Below are positions 51,886 through 60,984 of a stretch of 64,000 bases of DNA, piece by piece. Origin of the DNA: Bradyrhizobium mercantei (GTDB lineage: Bacteria; Pseudomonadota; Alphaproteobacteria; Rhizobiales; Xanthobacteraceae); assembly GCF_001982635.1 (NCBI RefSeq), contig NZ_MKFI01000009.1, positions 124,001 through 188,000 of the forward strand, read 5' to 3'. The translations under genes and the position numbers were made by a program. The stretch's first letter is position 1. Each line of letters opens with the position of its first letter. The notes under the pieces were generated by a model, which was given only the letters and a program-made list of their open reading frames with translations, ran no database searches and was not told where the DNA came from.

Positions 51886-53499
51886 ATGAAATCGAAAGTC
51901 CTAACGGTTCGGGAAGCGACCCTCGGCGTGCTTCGCTCCTTCGGCGTTGACCGCGTCTTCGGCAATCCGGGTTCGACCGAGCTCGCCTTTCTCGGCGATT
52001 GGCCAGATGACATCGACTACGTGCTCGGCTTGCAGGAAGGCTGCGTCGTCGGCATGGCGGATGGTTATGCGCAAGCGACCGGTCGGCCGGCCTTCGTCAA
52101 CCTGCACTCGGCTGCCGGGCTCGGCCACGCCCTAGGTAATCTGTTCACGGCGTTCCGTAACAAGACGCCGATGGTTGTGACTGCCGGGCAGCAGGCGCGC
52201 AGCCTGCTTCGGATGCGGCCCTATCTGTTCGCCGAGGACGCCGAGCAGTTTCCCAAGCCCTATGTGAAATGGAGCTCGGAGCCCGCTCGGGCAGAGGATG
52301 TCCCTGCGGCCATTGCGCAGGCATTTCACTCGGCCATGCAGCATCCGCGCGGCCCTACCTTCGTGTCCGTGCCGTCGGATGATTGGACGCGACCTGCGTC
52401 GCCCGTGCCCGTTCGCCGCATCGCGACGGAATTTGCTCCCGATCCGGCTGCCATCGATCAACTCGCCGCCGCGATCGGCGCAGCAAGAAGGCCTGCATTC
52501 GTGGTCGGGCCGGAGGTCGATCGCAACGGGAGCGTGGACGAGATGGTCGCCATCGCCGAACGGGCGAAGGCAGCCGTATGGGCGAGCCCGATGTCGAGCC
52601 GGTCGAGCTTCCCGGAACGGCATCCGCAATTTGCCGGCTTCCTCCCGGCGTCGCCCGCTGCGCTCGCGCGCGCCTTGCGGGGTGCGGACCTGATCGTTGT
52701 GATCGGGGCGCCCGTGTTCACATTCCATGTTGAAGGGCAATGCGAGGTAATCGAGGACGGAACGGCGGTCTGGCAGATCACCGACGATCCGACCGAGGCC
52801 GCGTCCGCAGCTGTCGGCGACACTATCATCGGCACGCTGCCCAAGGCACTCGGCGCATTGCTGTCTGCGCTGCCTCGCGTCGCGGAGCGCGATGCGCCAG
52901 CCGCGCGCCCGCGGCCAACCGTTCCCGCCGCGACGAATCCAATTCCTCCGGCCTATGCGCTCAGCCGATTATCGGACCTGATGCCACGGGATGCCGTCGT
53001 TGTGGAGGAGGCACCGTCGCATCGACCGGCAATCCAGCAGTTTTTGCCGATGCGCGGCGCGGACAGCTTTTACACCATGGCGAGCGGCGGACTTGGTTAC
53101 AGCCTGCCGGCTTCGGTCGGCGTTGCCTTGGCGAGGCCAGGGTGCCGCATCGTATGTCTGATCGGTGATGGATCGGCGATGTACTGTATCCAGGCGATCT
53201 GGACCGCTGCGCAGCGCGGCCTGCCCGTCACCTTCGTGGTGATGAACAATTCCGGCTATGGCGCGATGCGCGCCTTCAGCCAGATCATGCAGGCACATCG
53301 ACCGCCCGGGATCGACCTGCCTGGAATCGACTTCGTCGCATTGTCCAAGGGACTTGGTTGTCCTGGCGAGCGGGTGGCGCAGGTCGAGCATCTGGACTCG
53401 GTGCTCCGCGATGCGCTCGCGGCAACGGGGCCCGCACTCGTTGATGTCATCGTCGACGCTGCGACAGTCGACCTCTTCAGCCATGGCCCCGCGAACTGA
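51886..53499 (+). CDS. mdlC: Thiamine-diphosphate enzyme, benzoylformate decarboxylase
   Basis: A ThDP-dependent 2-oxo-acid decarboxylase of 537 residues that turns benzoylformate into benzaldehyde. The residues that define the Pseudomonas enzyme are all in place: Ser30 (GNPGSTE), Glu51 (LQEGCVVG), His74 (NLHSAAG) and His281 (APVFTFH). The ThDP-Mg motif GDGSAMYCIQA is in the C-terminal domain. It is followed by convergent malonate genes. With the aldehyde dehydrogenase upstream it could form the lower part of mandelate breakdown, although no mandelate dehydrogenase is visible. A ring-substituted benzoylformate is equally possible. Confidence 0.9.
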   Translation: MKSKVLTVREATLGVLRSFGVDRVFGNPGSTELAFLGDWPDDIDYVLGLQEGCVVGMADGYAQATGRPAFVNLHSAAGLGHALGNLFTAFRNKTPMVVTAGQQARSLLRMRPYLFAEDAEQFPKPYVKWSSEPARAEDVPAAIAQAFHSAMQHPRGPTFVSVPSDDWTRPASPVPVRRIATEFAPDPAAIDQLAAAIGAARRPAFVVGPEVDRNGSVDEMVAIAERAKAAVWASPMSSRSSFPERHPQFAGFLPASPAALARALRGADLIVVIGAPVFTFHVEGQCEVIEDGTAVWQITDDPTEAASAAVGDTIIGTLPKALGALLSALPRVAERDAPAARPRPTVPAATNPIPPAYALSRLSDLMPRDAVVVEEAPSHRPAIQQFLPMRGADSFYTMASGGLGYSLPASVGVALARPGCRIVCLIGDGSAMYCIQAIWTAAQRGLPVTFVVMNNSGYGAMRAFSQIMQAHRPPGIDLPGIDFVALSKGLGCPGERVAQVEHLDSVLRDALAATGPALVDVIVDAATVDLFSHGPAN

Positions 53500-53583
53500 T
53501 TGTCGCAAGGCAGTTGGAGCACGGGGCGTCGAGCAACTCAAGCGCTTCGGGCGTCCGCTGTCTATCTAGGTGGGCGCTCTTGG

Positions 53584-54504
53584 CTATTCCGAGGCAACCC
53601 AGCTTCGCAGGCCATCAACCGTGCGAAATCCGTCGGCCGCATAGCAGCGGATGGAGGGAAGGACGCCTTGCATCATCTCGGCAAGCGCATGTCCTGGACC
53701 CAGGTCCAGCACCCGCTCGACCCCGAACTCAGCAAGGGCCTCCAGCGTTGCGGCCCAGTCGATCGGGCGCGCGACCTGGCATGCGAGCTTCGATGTGGCG
53801 CTCGCTGGAGAGAAGATGCGTTCGCCGTCACCGCCAGCGAGCAGGATCCGCTGGTTTGCGATGGAGGAGCGTCTGCTTGCCCCGAGCGCCCGTTGCAGGG
53901 GAACGCGGGCCTGGTCGAGCAGTGGCGTGTGCGATGCGATCTTGACCGCGAGAAGACCGGAGCGCACCGCGCCTTGCGTTGCCGCCTCACGGCAGAGATC
54001 GATGACATCGTGCTCTGCGCCACCGACCACGAAGAGATGATCGGGATTCCTGATCGCGATCGCGCAGCGGTGCTTTTCGAGTAGCGGTTGGAGCGCGGTC
54101 CGGTCGAGCCCGCGGACATAGCCCAGGCGGCTATCCGGTCCCGCCACGCGGTCCATCAGCCGGGCGCGGACCTCCGTCAATCGCAACGCTTCGTCGGCAG
54201 TCCATATGCCCGCAATGCTCCAGGCCGCCATCTCGCCAACGCTGTACCCTGTAACAGCGGTCTGATCGGCCAGCAGGTCGGCCATGCAGGTGTGGATCGC
54301 GAGAGCCGATGTGACGGTCAGGATCTGGCTGACATAATTGGCGGACAGTTCCTCCGCGCTGCGAGTCCTAACGAGCTCCCGCGGATCCTCACCAAGACAG
54401 GCGGTTGCCGCAGCGAATACCGATTCTGCGGCAGGTTGACCCGCGACCAGATCATAGATCTTGTTCGAAACAGTGCCTTGTCCGCCGCAGAGCAATGCAA
54501 GCAT
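53584..54504 (-). CDS. mdcH: Malonate decarboxylase epsilon subunit (malonyl-CoA:ACP transferase)
   Basis: Loads malonyl onto the carrier subunit to start the malonate decarboxylase cycle. A FabD-like acyltransferase of 306 residues: nucleophile Ser88 is in TGYSVGEMA, the GGQGT start serves the oxyanion hole, and ASHTPLL carries the catalytic His. It is the last gene of the leftward mdcACDEGBH operon, directly abutting mdcB. Convergent with the benzoylformate decarboxylase gene. Confidence 0.93.
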   Translation of the reverse strand: MLALLCGGQGTVSNKIYDLVAGQPAAESVFAAATACLGEDPRELVRTRSAEELSANYVSQILTVTSALAIHTCMADLLADQTAVTGYSVGEMAAWSIAGIWTADEALRLTEVRARLMDRVAGPDSRLGYVRGLDRTALQPLLEKHRCAIAIRNPDHLFVVGGAEHDVIDLCREAATQGAVRSGLLAVKIASHTPLLDQARVPLQRALGASRRSSIANQRILLAGGDGERIFSPASATSKLACQVARPIDWAATLEALAEFGVERVLDLGPGHALAEMMQGVLPSIRCYAADGFRTVDGLRSWVASE

Positions 54505-55353
54505 TCAGCCCTCCAGCCGATCGACGAAGAGCGCCATGGCGAGCAGATCCGCCGAGCCGCCGGGGCTGAGATTATGCGCGACGAATGCGTGATGGATCTC
54601 GGCCGCCCGCTCGCGCCACCCAGAAGATCCTACGCCAGCCGTGGCAAGGAATGCGGATGCGCTGGTTTGCGCGAAGCGCAATCCGTCAGCTCCGCCCCGG
54701 TGCAGGAGATTGGTGTCGGCGACTTGGGCGATGAGCGCCATGCAGGTCTGAACCCGGACCGCCTCCTCGTCGTGAGGAGTGAGCATCCGCGCCGCGTGCA
54801 AGGCGGGGAGGGCAATATCATAGACCGACGGGAAGCCGCCGGCTGCTTCCGCCCTGGCGCCGCCGGCACCGTAGCGCCGCGCGGCCACGGCGCCATGGCT
54901 GCGGAGCGACGCGGGCCCGGAGAGGATGGCTGCGCCCCAACGCTGCGACACCAGGCTGCCGAGCGGCCTCTGGATGCCGACAGCGCCGCGATATCCGGCC
55001 GCGGCGCAGAGCAGGCCCAGTCCGAAGATCGCGCCCCGATGCGTGTTGACGCCGGAGGTCGCAGCCAACATGACGCGCTCCGCGGCAACCCCGATCGCGC
55101 GCAACCGGTTCATGCCTGCACCCTCAGCGCCCGCCGACGCCAAATCGCGGAAGAATGGCTCCAGCGTGTCGGCGCTCCGGCACAACAGTTCGGCGTCCAT
55201 GTCCCTGTGAGCGCCATTGTCGACATGGCTGACCAGCCCCGGCTTCGGATAGGTTTTGACTTCGAGCTTCAGACAAAGCGATGCCAGATGACCGAGCCGC
55301 TCCGCGTGGAGTGCGCGTCCCTTCTGCGGTTGCCATCTCAGCGCGACGTTCAT
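54505..55353 (-). CDS. mdcB: Triphosphoribosyl-dephospho-CoA synthase
   Basis: Makes 2'-(5''-triphosphoribosyl)-3'-dephospho-CoA from dephospho-CoA and ATP, the precursor of the malonate decarboxylase prosthetic group. A CitG/MdcB family member of 282 residues with LEVKTYPKPGLVSHVDNG, then GVNTHRGAIFGLGLL and the conserved HNLSPGGSADLLA near the C-terminus. The start at 55353 overlaps the mdcG stop in an ATGA junction, and its stop abuts the mdcH start. Both show tight operon packing. Confidence 0.94.
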   Translation of the reverse strand: MNVALRWQPQKGRALHAERLGHLASLCLKLEVKTYPKPGLVSHVDNGAHRDMDAELLCRSADTLEPFFRDLASAGAEGAGMNRLRAIGVAAERVMLAATSGVNTHRGAIFGLGLLCAAAGYRGAVGIQRPLGSLVSQRWGAAILSGPASLRSHGAVAARRYGAGGARAEAAGGFPSVYDIALPALHAARMLTPHDEEAVRVQTCMALIAQVADTNLLHRGGADGLRFAQTSASAFLATAGVGSSGWRERAAEIHHAFVAHNLSPGGSADLLAMALFVDRLEG

Positions 55354-55997
55354 GACATGCCACCCGCGAGAAAGGCTGCGCGCGTGCTGCTGTGGACTCC
55401 GGCCGGGCCTTTGACGAGGACGTCGTCCTCGTCGGCGCCGGTCAGCTCGCGCCATTGCACTCCCCCGGCGCGACCAACGATCTCGCCGTCCAGCCGCATC
55501 GGTGCCTGGCTCGCGATCCGGGCGATGTCGAACGGCAAAGTGTTGGCTTGCTTGGCCGACGACAGCGGCCAAAGCAGATCGAGGTCGGAACCATCCGACA
55601 GATAGGAGAGGCCCGTCAGATGCTGCCAGGCCAGGCTGCCGAAGGTGCGGGTTTCCGGCAGAAGCTGGAGCAGCAGGTCGATGGTAGCGCCCCAGGCCGC
55701 AGGTGCCGCTGCAGCCGCATCGGCGAGCGATGGCGGCGGAGCGGACGCGATGATGTCGCTCGCCGCGAGCGCGACTGCGATGCGCCGTTTGCCATGGCTC
55801 GGCGGCAGCGGCAGGCCGAGCGGAATCAGGCCGGTGGCGTCGCTGCAAGCTGGCCGGCGAACGATGAGAGGGCGGCCGGCGCGCGTCCACCCTTCGATGA
55901 TCGGCTCGCCGGCGAGTTCGGGATTGCGGCTCATTACGGCCGCCCAACCGGCCGCGGAGGCTTTCACCATCGAATGGCGCGCCAGAGCTTGAGCCAT
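55350..55997 (-). CDS. mdcG: Malonate decarboxylase holo-ACP synthase (phosphoribosyl-dephospho-CoA transferase)
   Basis: Attaches the phosphoribosyl-dephospho-CoA arm to the carrier subunit MdcC. 215 residues from the ATG at 55997, the normal size. The nucleotidyltransferase motif GSDLDLLW supplies the acidic pair Asp138/Asp140, and TFGSLAWQHLTG precedes it. The frame stays open for 84 more codons upstream, but that part lies over mdcE in another frame and is not coding. Overlaps mdcB by 4 bp. Confidence 0.92.
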   Translation of the reverse strand: MAQALARHSMVKASAAGWAAVMSRNPELAGEPIIEGWTRAGRPLIVRRPACSDATGLIPLGLPLPPSHGKRRIAVALAASDIIASAPPPSLADAAAAAPAAWGATIDLLLQLLPETRTFGSLAWQHLTGLSYLSDGSDLDLLWPLSSAKQANTLPFDIARIASQAPMRLDGEIVGRAGGVQWRELTGADEDDVLVKGPAGVHSSTRAAFLAGGMS

Positions 55998-56007
55998 GTT
56001 GCGCTTC

Positions 56008-56733
56008 CTACGAGGCTGCTGCGAGCGCGACAACTCGATCGGTGATCTCGGCTGCTTTCCGCCGGCCGCCGCGCTCGGTGCCGAGCCAGGCGCGATCGTC
56101 CTGTCCTTGCGGTCGCTGCAACACGGCCGCAAGCTGGGGTCCCAAAGGCGCATTGTCGTCCCAGATGACGTGAATGCCGCCGGTCTGCACCATGTTCTCG
56201 AGCCCAGGCGCGAACACCGGCGTCGCTTCCGCTTTGGCCTTGAGGACATCGATCGGAAGTTTGGTGACTCGCGCCATCGACGGCAGATCCATCACGGCTG
56301 GATGTGCGCCGGGAAGCGCCACCAGCGTACCGGTCGCAAGAGCCGTCGCGATGAATGCACCGGCCGCGCTGCCGCCGTAGAGCAGGGCGACGGTGCGGTG
56401 TCCTTCCGCTTCCGCCAGCAGCAAGGCCTTGGCGAGATGTGCCAGGTATTCGCTGAGGCCGAGCAGTTCGTCGCGCTTGCTCATGCGCTGGCTCGCGGAA
56501 TCAACCAGGAAGAGGATCGGTGCGCGATCGCCTGATTTGACGATCTCGATCACGCGCCTTGCGAGCACAATCGCCTCGTCGACGCCGAGCGGCTGTCCCT
56601 GGCTGATACCAAGTACGTGGACCAAGCCTGCGCCGGGATGGATCGCCGATCCCGAAATCATCGCGCCGGCAACGCCGATGTCGCTGCCGTTCGGAAACAG
56701 GCCGGCCAGGATGTCATCGAGCGTCATCGGCAT
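56008..56733 (-). CDS. mdcE: Malonate decarboxylase gamma subunit
   Basis: With MdcD forms the malonyl-S-ACP decarboxylase. A carboxyltransferase-like crotonase fold of 241 residues. The segments GDRAPILFLVDSASQ, LYGGSAAGAFIATALA and LPGAHPAVMDLPSMARVT are characteristic. The start is taken at 56733 (MPMTLDD); a second ATG two codons later is possible. It overlaps the end of mdcD by 20 bp, pointing to coupled translation. Gene order is the standard one for mdc operons. Confidence 0.93.
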   Translation of the reverse strand: MPMTLDDILAGLFPNGSDIGVAGAMISGSAIHPGAGLVHVLGISQGQPLGVDEAIVLARRVIEIVKSGDRAPILFLVDSASQRMSKRDELLGLSEYLAHLAKALLLAEAEGHRTVALLYGGSAAGAFIATALATGTLVALPGAHPAVMDLPSMARVTKLPIDVLKAKAEATPVFAPGLENMVQTGGIHVIWDDNAPLGPQLAAVLQRPQGQDDRAWLGTERGGRRKAAEITDRVVALAAAS

Positions 56734-57628
56734 TCTCCCTGTTGTTCGCCGCGGCAAGAAACGCGTCGGTCGGAAGCGCGGGGATATCGGTTGGCCCGCT
56801 GATGCCGAGCGCCCGCCAGATATCGACGGCATCTCGGGCCGCGCCGAAGCGTTGCAGCCGCCGCTCCAGGCGCGACTGCTCGGCTTCGAGAACCGCGACC
56901 CCGCAACCGCGCGTGACCTTGAGCGCATCGATCGCGGCCTGCCGAAATGCGAGCGTCTCGTCGTCGACGAATGTGTCGGCGCCGCCGATCAGATAGCGGT
57001 GCTTGCCGCCCATCGTGCGCCAGACCAGCGCGCGGTCGCGCGAGTCGAACTCCTCGATGCCCTTGTTGGTCTCGATCACCTCGGGACCGCTGACGCTGAT
57101 CCGGCCCTGTTCGGAGACGATCAGGCGCGAGCAGGTGCCGGCGATCAGGCTGCCGCCGCCATAGCATCCGGCGCGTCCGCCGATCACACCGATCACGTTG
57201 ACGCCGGCGCGCCGCGCCTCGAGGATCGCGCGCATGATCTCGGCAATCGCGAGCTCGCCGGCATTGGCCTCCTGGAGGCGGACGCCGCCGGTGTCGAACA
57301 GGATCAGCGCGTCCTGGCGCAGCGTGCGGGCCGCGCGCAAGAGGCCGGTGAGCTTGGCGCCGTGCACCTCGCCGAAGGCGCCGCCCATGAAGCGTCCTTC
57401 CTGGGCCGCGACGAGGACCGGCGAGCCGTCGAGACGGCCGCGTCCGATGACGATGCCGTCGTCGAATTGCTCCGGCAGGTCGAAGATCGCCAGATGCGGG
57501 CTCATCTCGCGCTGCTCGGGACCGATGAATTCGGCAAAGCTGCCAGCATCGACCAGCGCATCAATGCGCTGCCGGGCGCTTGCCTCGTACCAGCTCAGCG
57601 AATCCGTGTTGGCGGTGGCTGCGGTCAT
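56714..57628 (-). CDS. mdcD: Malonate decarboxylase beta subunit
   Basis: The malonyl-S-ACP decarboxylase catalytic partner of MdcE, 304 residues, carboxyltransferase fold. Visible landmarks are VLVAAQEGRFMGGAFGEVHG, LILFDTGGVRLQEANAGE and GRISVSGPEVIETNKG, which match the family throughout. Its start overlaps the mdcC stop (57625-57628) and its end overlaps mdcE. Decarboxylation of malonyl thioester regenerates acetyl-S-ACP and frees CO2. Confidence 0.95.
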   Translation of the reverse strand: MTAATANTDSLSWYEASARQRIDALVDAGSFAEFIGPEQREMSPHLAIFDLPEQFDDGIVIGRGRLDGSPVLVAAQEGRFMGGAFGEVHGAKLTGLLRAARTLRQDALILFDTGGVRLQEANAGELAIAEIMRAILEARRAGVNVIGVIGGRAGCYGGGSLIAGTCSRLIVSEQGRISVSGPEVIETNKGIEEFDSRDRALVWRTMGGKHRYLIGGADTFVDDETLAFRQAAIDALKVTRGCGVAVLEAEQSRLERRLQRFGAARDAVDIWRALGISGPTDIPALPTDAFLAAANNRENADDAR

Positions 57629-57942
57629 CGTTCCGGCTCCTCGATCTTGCGGACGCCCTGGGCGAGGCGCAGTGCGACCGTGTCGGGCCGGGCACCGCCG
57701 TCATTGATGGAGATGCGCAGGCCGCCGGCAGGGCGGCGGTCGACGAAGTCGCGGACCACGGCCTCCCAGACCGCGCCAAAGCCGTGGGCAGCAGTTGTTA
57801 TGTCGATCATGCAGCTGTCGGCAGGCGCTGCGCGTTCCAGCAGCACTTCGAGATTGCCGGAGGCGACGACGCCGACGATGGCCTGCATGCGGGTGCCGCC
57901 GGCGCGCGTCGGGGCAGATAGTCGGAAGCTGAGCGTTTCCAT
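57625..57942 (-). CDS. mdcC: Malonate decarboxylase acyl carrier protein (delta subunit)
   Basis: A 105-residue carrier subunit to which the phosphoribosyl-dephospho-CoA arm is linked. The attachment Ser28 lies in GVVASGNLEVLLE, the conserved VxSGDLEVL-type motif with Asn in place of Asp. The start at 57942 lies 10 bp after the mdcA stop. It carries acetyl and malonyl groups between MdcA and MdcD/E. Confidence 0.93.
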   Translation of the reverse strand: METLSFRLSAPTRAGGTRMQAIVGVVASGNLEVLLERAAPADSCMIDITTAAHGFGAVWEAVVRDFVDRRPAGGLRISINDGGARPDTVALRLAQGVRKIEEPER

Positions 57943-57952
57943 GCGAAACTCC

Positions 57953-59599
57953 TCACCAGTTGCGGAAGCGGCTGGGCGGACGATAGAGGCCGCCGGAAGC
58001 CAGCATGAGATCCTTGATTGAGCGCGCCGCCAGCAAGCGGCGATCGGCATCGAGTGGATCGATGCCGAGATCTTCGGGCCGCCGGATGACGCCGCGCGCG
58101 CGCAGCTTTTCGACCAGTTTGGAATCGCGGGCGCGGCCGATGTCGGTGTAGCCGGCAACACCGCGGATCGCCTGCTCGCGCTCGTCCTTGTTCCGACACA
58201 ACAGGAGGTTGGCGATCCCTTCCTCGGTGACGATGTGGGTGACGTCGTCCGAGTAGACCATCACCGGCGCCAGATCGAGGTCGACTTTGCGCGCCAGTTC
58301 GAGCGCATCGAGCCGTTCGACGAAGAGGGGGGCATTGCGCTCGCCAAAGGTCTCGCCGATCTGCACCACCAGCTTGCGGCCGCGGCGCAGCGCCGCGTCG
58401 GCATCGGGCGCTGCCTCCGCACCGGCCTTGAGCCAGGGTTCACTGGGGTGGCGGCGGCCGCGCGGATCGGATCCCATGTTAGGCGCGCCGCCGAAGCCTG
58501 CGATGCGGCTCGTCGTCACCGTCGAGCTGTGTCCTTCGAGGTCGATCTGAAGCGTCGATCCGATGAACATGTCGCAGGCATAGAGGCCCGCCGTCTGGCA
58601 GAAGGCGCGATTTGATCGCAGCGAGCCGTCAGGCCCCGTGAAGAACACATCCGAGCGCGCGGCGACGTAGTCCTCCATGCCAACTTCCGATCCGAAACAA
58701 TGGATCTGGTCGACCCATCCGGCTTCGATCGCCGGAATCATCGTGGGGTGCGGATTGAGCGCGAAGTGTGTGCAAACCTTGCCTTTGAGGCCGAGCTTCT
58801 CACCATAGGTCGGCAGCAAGAGTTCGATCGCGGCGGTGTTGAAACCGATGCCATGATTGAGCCGGCGTACGCCATAGGGCGCGTAGATGCCCTTGATGGC
58901 GAGCATTGCTGTCAAGATCTGGGTTTCGGTGATTGCCGCCGGATCACGTGTGAAGAGCGGCTCGACATAGAACGGCCGGCCGGCTTCCACCACGAAATGC
59001 ACGAGGTCGCCGGGGATATCGACGCGCGGCACCTTGTCGACGATCTCGGTGACCTGGGCGACGACGAGGCCGTTCTTGTAGCTCGTCGCCTCGACGACCG
59101 TCGGTGTGTCCTCGGTGTTCGGCCCGGTATAGAGGTTGCCGTCCTTGTCGGCGCTGACCGCCGCGATCAAGGCCACGTTCGGCGTGAGATCGATGAAGTA
59201 GCGGGCGAACAGCTCAAGATAGGTATGGACGGCGCCGAGTTCGATCTTTCCCCCGAACAGCATCCGCGCGATGCGCGCCGACTGCGGGCCTGAATAGGAG
59301 AAGTCGAGCCGCCGCGCGATGCCCTTGTCGAACATATCGAGATGCGCCGGCAGCACCACACCTGACTGCACCATGTGCAGGTCGTGGACATCATGGGGAT
59401 CAAGGTTCGCGAGAGCAGAGGCGAGGATATCGGCCTGCTTCTGATTGTCACCTTCGAGGCACACGCGGTCGCCTGACCTGATCACCGCCTTCAGAAACGC
59501 GGGCAGGCTCGGGATCGGGACGACCTTGCCCTTGGCATGTTGTTGACCGGCCGCCAGGCGCTGGCCCAGCGCGGCCTTTTGCATACCCCAATCGCTCAT
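57953..59599 (-). CDS. mdcA: Malonate decarboxylase alpha subunit (acetyl-ACP:malonate ACP transferase)
   Basis: Exchanges the acetyl group on the carrier protein for malonate, releasing acetate. 548 residues from the ATG at 59599 (MSDWGMQKAALG), the usual size; an extension of 56 codons stays open but would run through the promoter. Diagnostic stretches include FTGPDGSLRSNRAFCQTAG, FGGAPNMGSDPRGRRH and VYSDDVTHIVTEEGIANLL. First gene of the leftward operon, divergent from madL across a region with four GntR-type half-sites and a good sigma-70 promoter. Confidence 0.96.
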   Translation of the reverse strand: MSDWGMQKAALGQRLAAGQQHAKGKVVPIPSLPAFLKAVIRSGDRVCLEGDNQKQADILASALANLDPHDVHDLHMVQSGVVLPAHLDMFDKGIARRLDFSYSGPQSARIARMLFGGKIELGAVHTYLELFARYFIDLTPNVALIAAVSADKDGNLYTGPNTEDTPTVVEATSYKNGLVVAQVTEIVDKVPRVDIPGDLVHFVVEAGRPFYVEPLFTRDPAAITETQILTAMLAIKGIYAPYGVRRLNHGIGFNTAAIELLLPTYGEKLGLKGKVCTHFALNPHPTMIPAIEAGWVDQIHCFGSEVGMEDYVAARSDVFFTGPDGSLRSNRAFCQTAGLYACDMFIGSTLQIDLEGHSSTVTTSRIAGFGGAPNMGSDPRGRRHPSEPWLKAGAEAAPDADAALRRGRKLVVQIGETFGERNAPLFVERLDALELARKVDLDLAPVMVYSDDVTHIVTEEGIANLLLCRNKDEREQAIRGVAGYTDIGRARDSKLVEKLRARGVIRRPEDLGIDPLDADRRLLAARSIKDLMLASGGLYRPPSRFRNW

Positions 59600-59641
59600 T
59601 TCAGGCTCCTTGGCATGCGAGACGGGCTCTTGGTGAGGCTT

Positions 59642-59745
59642 AATGTATGCGTATTGCCTTCTGTTGTCAATTAGTGTATACGAAAAGCCATAAGCTGCGA
59701 ATGTTCGCATACAAAGGAGGAAATTTATGATGCGAATGCATACGA
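59642..59745. promoter_or_regulatory. mdcA promoter and GntR-type operator repeats
   Basis: Leftward promoter: -35 TTGACA (complement of 59665-59670), 17-bp spacer, -10 TACATT (complement of 59642-59647). Four related half-sites are present: TGTATGCGTA (59644-59653, over the -10), TGTATACGA (59675-59683), TTCGCATACA (59704-59713) and TGCATACGA (59737-59745). They lie between mdcA and madL and are the likely sites of the GntR protein encoded at 60985. Confidence 0.75.
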
Positions 59746-59782
59746 GACGCCCCGAAGCCCTGCTCACGGTGGGGAGGCGCCC

Positions 59783-60223
59783 GTGACCATTTCAGGCGTG
59801 GCGCTGCTCGCGATCTGCACGCTGTTGGGAGGCTTCCTGGGGGACCTGCTCGGCGCAGCCCTCGGCGTGAAGGCCAATGTCGGCGGCGTCGGCATTGCGA
59901 TGATTTTCTTGATCGCGGCCCGGCTCTGGCTGGTGCGGCGCAAGCTGCTCAGTCACGGTCTGAAGACCGGTGTCGAGTTCTGGGGCAGCTTCTACATTCC
60001 GATCGTGGTCGCCATGGCCGCGCAACAAAACGTCGTCGCAGCCGCGAAGGGCGGTCCGATCGTCATCATCGCGGGCGTTGGTGCTGTCGTGGTGTGCTTC
60101 GCGATGGTGGCCCTGATCGGTCGGCTCAGCGGCCGTGTCGAGACGATGGACGAGATCGAGGCGCGGGAAGCTGAAGCGCTCGCCGCGCCGGTGCCTCACT
60201 TCAAGTCCGGGAGGATCGGATGA
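59783..60223 (+). CDS. madL: Malonate transporter subunit MadL
   Basis: A small integral membrane protein of 146 residues with about four hydrophobic segments; starts with GTG, GGGGAGG upstream. The order of a small L subunit followed by a larger M subunit with an ATGA overlap is the hallmark of MadLM sodium-dependent malonate carriers. The C-terminus (after residue 120) is polar and cytoplasmic. It is divergent from mdcA, so malonate import and decarboxylation share one control region. Confidence 0.93.
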   Translation: MTISGVALLAICTLLGGFLGDLLGAALGVKANVGGVGIAMIFLIAARLWLVRRKLLSHGLKTGVEFWGSFYIPIVVAMAAQQNVVAAAKGGPIVIIAGVGAVVVCFAMVALIGRLSGRVETMDEIEAREAEALAAPVPHFKSGRIG

Positions 60224-60984
60224 GCATGATATCTCACGTTCTCGTTGCGAACTCGCTGATCACCGCGTTCGCGGTCGTCGGAATCCTGATGTGGATCTCG
60301 GGAGCGATCTCGAAATACCTCACCTTTGGGCGCATTCACGGCTCGGCGATCGCGATCATGTTGGGTCTCGCGCTGGCCTTTCTTGGGGGCCTCTCCACCG
60401 GTGGCGAGAAGGGCGTCGCCGATCTGCCGGCGCTGGCCGGAATCGGGCTGATGGGAGGCGCGATGCTGCGGGACTTTGCCATCGTCGCGACCGCCTTCGA
60501 GGTCGACGTCGTGCATGCGCGCAAGGCCGGATTGATCGGGGCGGTCGCGCTCGGATTGGGAACAGTGGTTCCGTTTATTCTCGGCGTTCTCGTTGCCGCG
60601 GCGTTTGGCTACACTGACGCCGAATCATTGACGACGATCGGCGCCGGCGCGGTCACCTATATTGTGGGACCGGTCACCGGCGCTGCGATCGGCGCATCCT
60701 CGCCGGTTATTGCGCTCTCGATCGCGACCGGTGTATTCAAGGCGGTGATCGTGATGATCGGCACGCCGTTCGTCGCGAAGATGATCGGCCTGAACAATCC
60801 GCGCAGCGCAATGGTGTTCGGCGGCTTGATGGGCACGGTCAGCGGCGTTTCCGGAGGCCTTGCGGCAACGGATCGACGTCTGGTGCCTTACGGTGCATTG
60901 ACCGCGACTTTTCATACCGGGTTGGGATGCCTGGTCGCGCCGTCCATCCTTTACTTCACGGTGCGCGCAATCATAGGAAGCTGA
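60220..60984 (+). CDS. madM: Malonate transporter subunit MadM
   Basis: The large subunit of the malonate carrier, 254 residues with many membrane spans. GAGAVTYIVGPVTGAAIGAS and FGGLMGTVSGVSGGLAATD are distinctive glycine-rich MadM stretches. The start overlaps the madL stop (ATGA). The regulator gene follows with no intergenic bases. Imports malonate, which is abundant in legume nodules and roots. Confidence 0.94.
   Translation: MSMISHVLVANSLITAFAVVGILMWISGAISKYLTFGRIHGSAIAIMLGLALAFLGGLSTGGEKGVADLPALAGIGLMGGAMLRDFAIVATAFEVDVVHARKAGLIGAVALGLGTVVPFILGVLVAAAFGYTDAESLTTIGAGAVTYIVGPVTGAAIGASSPVIALSIATGVFKAVIVMIGTPFVAKMIGLNNPRSAMVFGGLMGTVSGVSGGLAATDRRLVPYGALTATFHTGLGCLVAPSILYFTVRAIIGS

Noticed and set aside
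54088..55605. Long rightward frames over the mdcHBG genes, and a similar one at 56393-58021
   Set aside because: Antisense to well-recognised mdc genes with overlapping starts and stops; translations lack any domain signature.
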